From Avena insularis (Eukaryota > Streptophyta > Magnoliopsida > Poales > Poaceae), in contig CM042687.1 in NCBI GenBank assembly GCA_023614405.1, positions 238,106,292-238,170,291 of the forward strand: a DNA stretch of 64,000 nucleotides, written 5' to 3'. A program made the position numbers and the translations under genes. The notes under the pieces were generated by a model, which did no database searches, was not told where the DNA came from, and saw nothing but the letters and a program-made list of their open reading frames with translations. Positions within the stretch are counted from its first letter, which is position 1. The number at the start of each line of letters is the position of its first letter. Of the stretch, positions 57,349 through 64,000 are shown one piece after another.

Positions 57349-58690
57349 ATGGGAGAAGTCAGGACTGAGTATGCCACCATGGAGTCACTAAGGCCCTTTG
57401 CAAGACAGTTAGCACAACTCTCGCAGTCCTTGGGATTGCCACTGCCCATGTTCAAGGGAAGAAGGCTGTACACCTATGGATATGGTGAGGATGCATGGGA
57501 GATCACCACCTTCATATTCAGAGATGCCGCCTTGCCAAACCCTGTGCATATGATCTACACCAAGACATACTGCAACTGGGGACTTGGAATCAACTTCTCC
57601 ATACATGAAGCCCTGTCTCGCCAGTGCCATCATGTCTGACACCTACTGCCAGTAGACTCACCCTACCGTGACTATGGGAGGCGTGATGAAGATGGGAACA
57701 TTGTGGTTACCCCGGGCGACAGGAACAACATGCCACCCCGTCGGAGGCACATAGAGGACATGGAAAGGGAGAATGGAGATCTAGCTGAGAAAGTGATGAT
57801 GGTAAAGGATATTGCAGATTTTGCCAGCAATGGTATGGTGGTCCAAGGACAGGAGATTGACACCTTGCATGAAGCTGTGGGAGTTCTGGAGAATGCCTTG
57901 ATAGGAAGAGATGCAACCATAGCTCATCTTCATGGAACTGTGCAGGAAGACACCCAGAACATACAACAGCTGCAAGGGACCATCCAGGAAAGGGATCAAA
58001 CTATTGAAGCTATGGCAGCCTAGATTGCCGCTTTCCAAGCACAGCTGAATCCACCCTCTGATGATGACAATGGAGATGGTGGCAACAATGATGATGATGA
58101 TGATGACAGTGGGAACGAGGATGATGCTGAGCATGAGAAACATCTGCGACTGATTATGGAGAAGCTGAGGGAACACAAGCTGTATGCCAAATTCAGCAAG
58201 TGTGAATTCTGGCTTAACACTGTTGGATTTCTTGGACACGTGGTGTCAAGTGAAGGAGTCGTTGTTGATCCAAGCAAAGTGACCGCAGTAACTGAGTGGG
58301 AAGCACCCAAGAATGCGGGAGAGATACAAAGCTTTTTGGGACTTGCTGGATATTACAGGAGATTCATTGAAAACTTCTCCAAGATTGCTAAGCCGATGAC
58401 AGAACTTCTGAAGAAGGAGAGGAAGTTTGAATGGACGGATGCATGTGAAACCAGCTTTCAGGAACTGAAGCATCGACTAGTGTTGCACTGCATTACGTGT
58501 TTACCTGATCTTCAGAAGGATTTCCAAGTGTACTGTGATGCTTCTCGACAGGGACTTGGGAGTGTGCTGATGCAATATGGGAGAGTGGTGTCATATGCCT
58601 CGCGACAACTTAAACACCATGAGCGGAATTACCCCACACACGACTTGGAGTTAGCGTCAGTGGTTCATGCGCTCAAGGTATGGAGGCACT
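57349..58690 (+). pseudogene. Accessory ORF fused in frame to the end of reverse transcriptase
   Basis: From ATG 57349 (MGEVRTEYATMESLRPF) one frame runs for about 1.3 kb with only two stops (57637 and 58019-58021). It encodes an N-terminal domain (LGLPLPMFKGRRLYTYGYGE, HMIYTKTYCNWGLGINF), then a coiled-coil part (DMERENGDLAEKVMMVKDIA, NIQQLQGTIQERDQTIEAMA), then an Asp/Asn run (58060-58130). It then passes straight into reverse transcriptase [31 protein letters not shown] and the RNase H start [18 protein letters not shown]. Gag, protease and the catalytic part of reverse transcriptase (no YxDD box) have been removed by one deletion that kept the frame. Confidence 0.8.
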
Positions 58691-59494
58691 ACTTGATGGG
58701 GAAACAACTGATGTGTACACCGACCACAAGAGCCTGAAGTACATATTTACACAGAAGGAACTGAGCATGAGGCAAAGGAGATGGTTGGAACTTATCAAGG
58801 ACTATGATATGAATCTGCAATACCACCCAGGAAAGGCCAATGTAGTAGCAGATGCTCTGAGCCGGAATGTTTATGCCAATGGATTGACAATTGGGGAATT
58901 GCCCGAGGATTTGTGCAAGCAATTCAAGGACCTTAGACTGGAGGTAGTGTCTGAAGGATACTTGGCAGCAATGGAAGTCCAACCAACGCTACAGGACAGA
59001 ATCAGGAAGGCTCAAGTGGGAGACAAAGAGATTGATGAAGTAAAGGAAAACATGAAGGAGGATCGAGCAAGGGAATTCTGCGAGGATGAGCAAGGAACTT
59101 TGTGGTATGGAGATCGTTTGTGCGTCCCCAACGATCCGGAGATAAGGAAGTTGATTCTGCAGGAAGCTCATGACTCGCCGAACTCTATACATCCGGGCAA
59201 TACGAAGATGTATATGGACCTAAAGGACAGATTCTGGTGGAACAACATGAAGGAGACATCGCGGAGCATATTGCCCTATGTGATGTATGTAGCCGAGTGA
59301 AGGCGGAACACCAGAAGCCAGCAGGACTGCTACAGCCATTGCCCGTGCCGGATTGGAAGTGGGATAGAGTGGGAATGGATTGTATCACAGGATTGCCCAG
59401 GACCAGGTCAGGATATGACTCCATTTGGGTAGTGGTCGACCATTTGACCAAGGTATCCCACTTTATACTGGTGAAGACGACATATACGAGTTGA
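58680..59494 (+). pseudogene. RNase H end and integrase, frameshifted
   Basis: The frame 58680-59300 has [18 protein letters not shown] and [16 protein letters not shown] of RNase H, then the integrase zinc-binding histidines ([18 protein letters not shown]). After a frameshift near 59260 the frame continues with [20 protein letters not shown], the first catalytic Asp (WDRVGMDCITGLP) and SIWVVVDHLTKVSHF, to a stop at 59494. Confidence 0.85.
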
Positions 59495-59496
59495 AA

Positions 59497-60449
59497 GTTG
59501 GCCAAGATTTATATGGACAGAATTGTGTGCCTACATGGAGTTCCCCAAGAGTATTGTATCTGATAGAGGCAACCAATTTACCTCACACTTCTGGCGCCAG
59601 CTGCACGAGTCACTTGGTACTAGATTGGAGTTTAGCACAACGTTTCACCCACAGACTGATGGACAGACCGAGAGGGTGAATCAGATTTTGGAAGACATGC
59701 TGAGAGCTTGCGCCTTGGCTCATGGTTCTTGTTGGGATGAGAATTTGCCGTATGCTGAGTTTTCCTACAACAACAGCTATCAAACCAGCATCAGGACGTC
59801 ACCGTTTGATGTACTGTATGGGAAACGGTGCCGAACACCATTGCTGTGGGATGGAGTAGGAGAACGTCAGTTTTTTGGACCTGATTTGATCAAGGACGCT
59901 GAGGAGAAGGTCGCCTTGATTAGGGACAGACTGAAGGTAGCACAATCAAGGCAGAAGAGCTACGCTGACGCCAAGCGCAAGGAAGTGGTGTATGGGATAG
60001 GTGATAGAGCATACCTCAGAGTGTCGCCACTTCGTGGAATCAAGGGTAAGCTGGAACCTCGGTTTATTGGACCATATCGGGTCTTAGCACGCAAAGGAGA
60101 GGTTGCTTCTCAGTTGGAGTTGCCAGAGACTCTGTCCGCTGTTCACAATGTGTTCCACGTATCCCAGCTGAAGAAGTGCCATCCGGAGATGGTGGATACA
60201 CCATTAAGAGACACTATGCCACTAGAGGAGGTTCAGCTTGAGAATGACTTGACCTATGAGGAGAAGCCGGTCAAGATTCTGGAGACAGCGGAGAAGATAA
60301 CCTGTACCAAGACAATCAGGTTTTGCAAGGTGCAGTGGAGCCACCACACCGAAGAGGAAGCCACTTGGGAGCGTGAGGATGACATCCGAGAGGACTACCC
60401 GCACCTATTTGCTAGTCGCGCCGAATCTCGAGGACGAGATTCATCTTAA
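59497..60449 (+). pseudogene. Integrase core end, C-terminal module and chromodomain
   Basis: An open frame of about 308 codons carries the second Asp (SIVSDRGNQFTSHF), the Glu (DGQTERVNQILEDML), FSYNNSYQTSIRTSPFDVL, the C-terminal module (KLEPRFIGPYRVLARKGE, ETLSAVHNVFHVSQLKK) and a chromodomain end (FCKVQWSHHTEEEATWERED). It ends at 60449, 12 bases before the second LTR. The D,D-35-E triad is intact in sequence but divided over two frames. Confidence 0.88.
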
Positions 60450-60461
60450 GGGGGTTAGTCT
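60444..60461 (+). other. Polypurine tract before the second LTR
   Basis: tcttaagggggttagtct, overlapping the integrase stop, directly precedes tgtcacatc at 60462. Confidence 0.75.
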
Positions 60462-63400
60462 TGTCACATCTCAAATTTCAGATTTGGTTATGCATATCAT
60501 TCATACCATTGCATCATAATCATCCATGCAAAACTTTCGATTGAAATGATTCGGCAAAACGCTATTTTCAAAACCCTATTTTATTTTACTAAAATGCTCC
60601 TACGGGAGGGTATACTAGGACTTGTGTTTTCCTCCCTTGTATACTATTGGAATCAAATACCACTTGACCCTAGGTTGGTCTCCTAGATTTTAGAAAAATT
60701 TAGAAACGAGTTTCACCCAATTCGGAGTCCGTATGAAAAAGTTACGGTGGTAATACTAAACAGAAATTAGAAAAAGAAAAGATCAAAAAAAATAGAAGCG
60801 CGCGTTTCTTTGAGCCAGCGCCGCGGCCAACCCAGCGCCAGCATCTGCCGCAACCCGCCGCTTCGTCTGGCAGATTCTATCTGCCCGCCCGCCGCCACCG
60901 GCAATGGGGCCCCACTGTCATCCGCTGCCGCCGCCGCCGTGTCCGCCCCGGACACCGTCCGTCGCCGCCACGAAATCCGCAACCGCCGCGCGCCGTATCC
61001 GACCCCGATCCCGCGCGGACTCCCCACTTAACCCGCGCCGCCCCTGCCTCTCCCCATCGCGCCCCGCACCCCTCGCGACGCCGCCGCCTTCCCAAATCGC
61101 GCCGCCGCCGCCTTCCGACCTCCACCGCCGCGCGCCGCCTCCGGTAAGCCGACGCCGCCATGCTGTCGCCTTTTCCCGCGTCCGCGAGCTCGCCGTCGCC
61201 CTCCCGCTGACTCGCCGCCTCCGCTCTTCCTCCGCAGGTCGCCGCCGCCGCCCGAGACCAAGCCGCCGCCGCCCGAGACCGCAGTCGCCGCCGGCCACCC
61301 CGCGCGCAGCCACCTCCTCCTCCACGACGCCGCCGACGACCCCGATGCCACGCCGCACCGTCCGCCGCCACCAGGAGACCCCTGCCGCCGGAACCGCCGC
61401 CGTCGCCCGCCGCCGACAACGCCGGTGAGCACCACCTCGCCGCCCCCTTCCTGCCGTCGATTGTTGATCCAGCGGCCCAGATCAGCCGTTGACTGGTCAG
61501 TCCAGGCGCTGACTGGTCAACTGCCCAGTCAGCGCCCAGTCAGCCGCCACGTCGGCCAGTCAAAGTCAAAGATTGACTGGGCAATTTCTTAAATAGATTT
61601 ATTTGGCAGATTCTAGGTAAATCTTGTAAATTGCATAGAAATTAATCTACTGGGCCAAAATTTATAAATAAAATATGTGTAGATTCAGTAAGTTGTGTAG
61701 AATCTTGATGTACCATTGTTTTACACTTTTGCTGCAAGATTTTGTCCAGATTAATTAAAAGAGTTAATGGATTTTTCGGAGTAATTAATTCGTAGAAAAA
61801 GATCTGTAACTCCAAAAATTGCAAATAATATGTCCCTTGATTCAGTAGAACAAGGGGAATCTCAAAGTGAATTAAAAGAATAGGCTTACAGTAAAAACTT
61901 TTGCAGAAACTATTTAGTGGATTTCTGAAGTATTTTAATTACTCAGGGAGTTTTATAATTCCTTTTTGAGTAATTCCAATTGGTACTGTTCCTAAATAGC
62001 AATGCCTATATAGTAGAATTTTCCCAAGATTTTACAAACAGTATGATATCGGTAGTGAATTATTTGGGTTCTAGCTCTAGTTTTGAGCATTATATATTGC
62101 ATAATAGTTTTACTTGCGCTAAAAAATATTTTCCATGCATGCATTCAGTAGCTTTAATGAATAGGATTATATGGTGCTGCTGTAGCATCAATCCACTTGT
62201 CATGCATGCATTTATGCATCATCTTTGTTGCATATGCTTGTGGATGGTTTGTTTATGAATGCAATTGTATCATGTAGATTGTGACGAGTGCAACGCTTGC
62301 TCGTATGTGGATTGTTCTTCCGACCGCTACAACCAAGGCAAGTAGATGCTACTTTGTTCATGATATTGTCCTACTATTTTCAATGCATTGTCGTGTATTT
62401 TGTAGATGCATGTGTAGGATGATACTATCGCTATGCTATGTCCTATTATGTGGTAGGGCTTTCCTTGTAGATGAACCACCGTTGGTAGATGTGCTTAGCG
62501 ATGCTATGATGAACGAGGGCTGGGTTACATCACTGAAAGTTGTTTCTAAATGTGTTGGTTTGTGAAAACTAAAACAACTTAATCAATGAATCTCCTGGGT
62601 GTGATGGGATTGATAAATTTTGGTGGTATCATTGCGGAAAGGCACCCAGGTATCAGGAGAAAATGATTGGATTCTTTATTCTGTAGCTTACGTGTACAAC
62701 CATGTGCCAATAATGAAATGGGCGGTTGGTTGGACTTAGTAGGTTGTGGTAACTCGAACCCGCGTATCCAGAGATGTAGAATTTTGGTAGGTTGGACCGG
62801 TGCGCGTCGGTATTGGGGAGCTACTTCCTGAACGGTCTCTTCTTGGACTTCTCCCTATCATCACCCAAAATGACAGTGATGGTACGAGCTGGGCTGGCCA
62901 AGTCACATGGGTAAAGTGTACTAACCCCTGCAGGATGTGTAATCTAGTCGATTAGCCGTGTCCCCGGTTATGGACATCTGAGTTGCTTGATATTGATTCC
63001 ATGACATGTTTCTAGCTCATTCTAATTTCATAATTGCTTTAATGTTGTTGGGTAAACTTAATTTGGATCTTTTCAAAGAAAATCAAAAACTGTTTATGAA
63101 AGTAGGACAAAGGTATTTGCAAATGCAAGCTAGCCACAGCTCCACTTGCCAAATATGCATGTAGATGTTAGCATTATTGTCTCCTTTACTAGCTCTACTT
63201 GCCATACATTCCATGTATTGACCCTTCGGGGCTGGTATGTTTCATGTTGCAGGATATTCCGATTCTGAGTAATCGATATAGGCCACGGTACTCCACTCGG
63301 CACTTGTTCACTTGTGGGCAATTTGAAGAATGGAGGATTTGCTTTATTTATGTTGATACCTGAATAATTTGAGCTAGCCTTGAGCTAAGCTTTTATTGTA

Positions 63401-63545
63401 ATAATGGTACTCTGGATCTTCGTTATTTATGATACACGGATATTTTGCTATGTTATTCATCTTATTATATTGTGGGCCAATGAACCGATCCAGGGATTGG
63501 CATGTCACATAGAAGCCACGGTCTTCTCAGAACCGTGGTGTTACA
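60462..63545 (+). repeat. Second (middle) LTR of the tandem chromovirus, 3084 bp
   Basis: It starts tgtcacatctc and ends gtggtgttaca, collinear with 54087-57181 including the GC-rich block (60795-61450), with the first about 150 bases of that block rearranged. It is followed by primer site and leader instead of a TSD. Confidence 0.93.
61489..61578 (+). promoter_or_regulatory. W-box cluster, second LTR
   Basis: The same five W-boxes at the same spacing as 55121-55210, despite several substitutions between them. Confidence 0.55.
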
Positions 63546-63712
63546 AGATGGTATTAGAGCCCGTGTGTCGACTGTAGGATCGTGACCTAGGTTGGATTAG
63601 GAAGCCATAGAATTACTAAAGCTTATATTAACTCTGTCTTTCATCTTATGCCTTTCACTCTCATAAATTCTTACCATATGCTATTCTCACACTTTCCTCT
63701 TTTAATTGATAG

Positions 63713-64000
63713 ATGGGAGAAGTCAGGACTGAGTATGCAACCATGGAGTCACCAAGGCCCTTTGCAAGACAGTTAGCACAGCTCTCGCAGTCCTTGGGAT
63801 TGCCACTGCCCATGTTCAAGGGAAGAAGGCTGTACACCTATGGATATGGTGAGGATGCATGGGAGATCACCACCTTCATATTCAGAGATGCCGCCTTGCC
63901 AAACCCTGTGCATATGATCTACACCAAGACATACTGCAACTGGGGACTTGGAATCAACTTGGCTATACATGAAGCCCTGTCTCGCCAGTGCCATCATGCC
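63713..64000 (+). CDS. Second copy of the accessory ORF, open to the window end
   Basis: ATG at 63713 begins MGEVRTEYATMESPRPF and stays open for 96 codons. It lacks the stop that truncates the first copy (57637): that position reads an Ala-type codon here. It therefore represents the better preserved form of the ORF and may run into intact gag and pol to the right. Confidence 0.65.
   Translation, partial: MGEVRTEYATMESPRPFARQLAQLSQSLGLPLPMFKGRRLYTYGYGEDAWEITTFIFRDAALPNPVHMIYTKTYCNWGLGINLAIHEALSRQCHHA

Larger units (their letters stand above)
54087..64000 (+). mobile_element. Chromovirus-type element in tandem form LTR-internal-LTR-internal
   Basis: LTR 54087-57181, internal region 57182-60461, second LTR 60462-63545, and then a second primer site and accessory ORF start up to the window end. 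Left TSD is gaagt (54082-54086). After 63545 the expected gaagt is absent and a second internal region begins at once, so two elements share the middle LTR. The first internal region lacks gag, protease and most of reverse transcriptase. Unequal recombination or insertion of a tandem DNA form could explain it. Confidence 0.88.

Noticed and set aside
63546..64000. Right-hand TSD of the element at 54087
   Set aside because: No gaagt follows 63545; the sequence is a second primer site and leader instead.
1..64000. CRISPR arrays, bacterial operons, tRNA genes, intact host genes
   Set aside because: None seen; repeats here are LTRs and degenerate tandem units, and the only RNA gene sequence is a mitochondrial 18S fragment.

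Overview
This is a piece of a large, repeat-packed grass nuclear genome, most likely Pooideae and possibly Triticeae or a relative. That reading rests on the LTR families present (long LTRs opening TGATACGTC, TGATGACCC or TGTCACATC), a SIRE/Maximus-type Ty1-copia element with an env-like gene, a transposon-associated AP2/ERF-like fragment, and plant-type mitochondrial DNA. I found no intact host gene. Almost every base can be placed in a stack of nested LTR retrotransposons whose order is fixed by 5-bp target-site duplications (TSDs).

The foundation is a minus-strand copia element (6869-54086) now in pieces. Its pol 3' end lies at 54078-54086, 42973-43005 and 27751-27830. The env-like gene follows, with promoter and exon 1 at 26813-27107 and exon 2 at 7575-9171, and then the start of its 3' LTR (6869-7250). 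Five insertions hit it: an Athila-like element (A2, LTR 5306-6868); a solo LTR (9402-26546, TSD gtccg) in the env-gene intron; a large gag-only element (27831-42967, TSD atgag); a pol-less Athila-like element (43006-54072, TSD gttac/gtcat); and a tandem chromovirus-type element (54087 to the window end, left TSD gaagt).

A second layer sits inside these. A nearly complete minus-strand chromovirus (12585-26124, TSD gctaa) lies in the solo LTR. A solo LTR (47125-48706, TSD atagg) splits the env-like ORF of the Athila-like element. About 4.2 kb of mitochondrial DNA (atp1 and rrn18 pieces, about 32.9-37.15 kb) lies inside the gag-only element.

The left edge (1-6868) holds two facing Athila-like elements (A1 forward, A2 reverse) with a broken AP2/ERF-like gene fragment between them.

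The points most worth following are: the env-like gene with its own TATA box and a GT-AG intron that keeps frame; three independent insertions within about 46 bp of the copia RNase H region; a coiled-coil, acidic-tailed accessory ORF upstream of gag in two chromovirus families; a zinc-knuckle-only element carrying mitochondrial DNA; a W-box cluster conserved in both LTRs of the last element; and roughly 157-159 bp tandem periodicity in the LTRs of two families. All element names are from memory of families and were not checked against a database.
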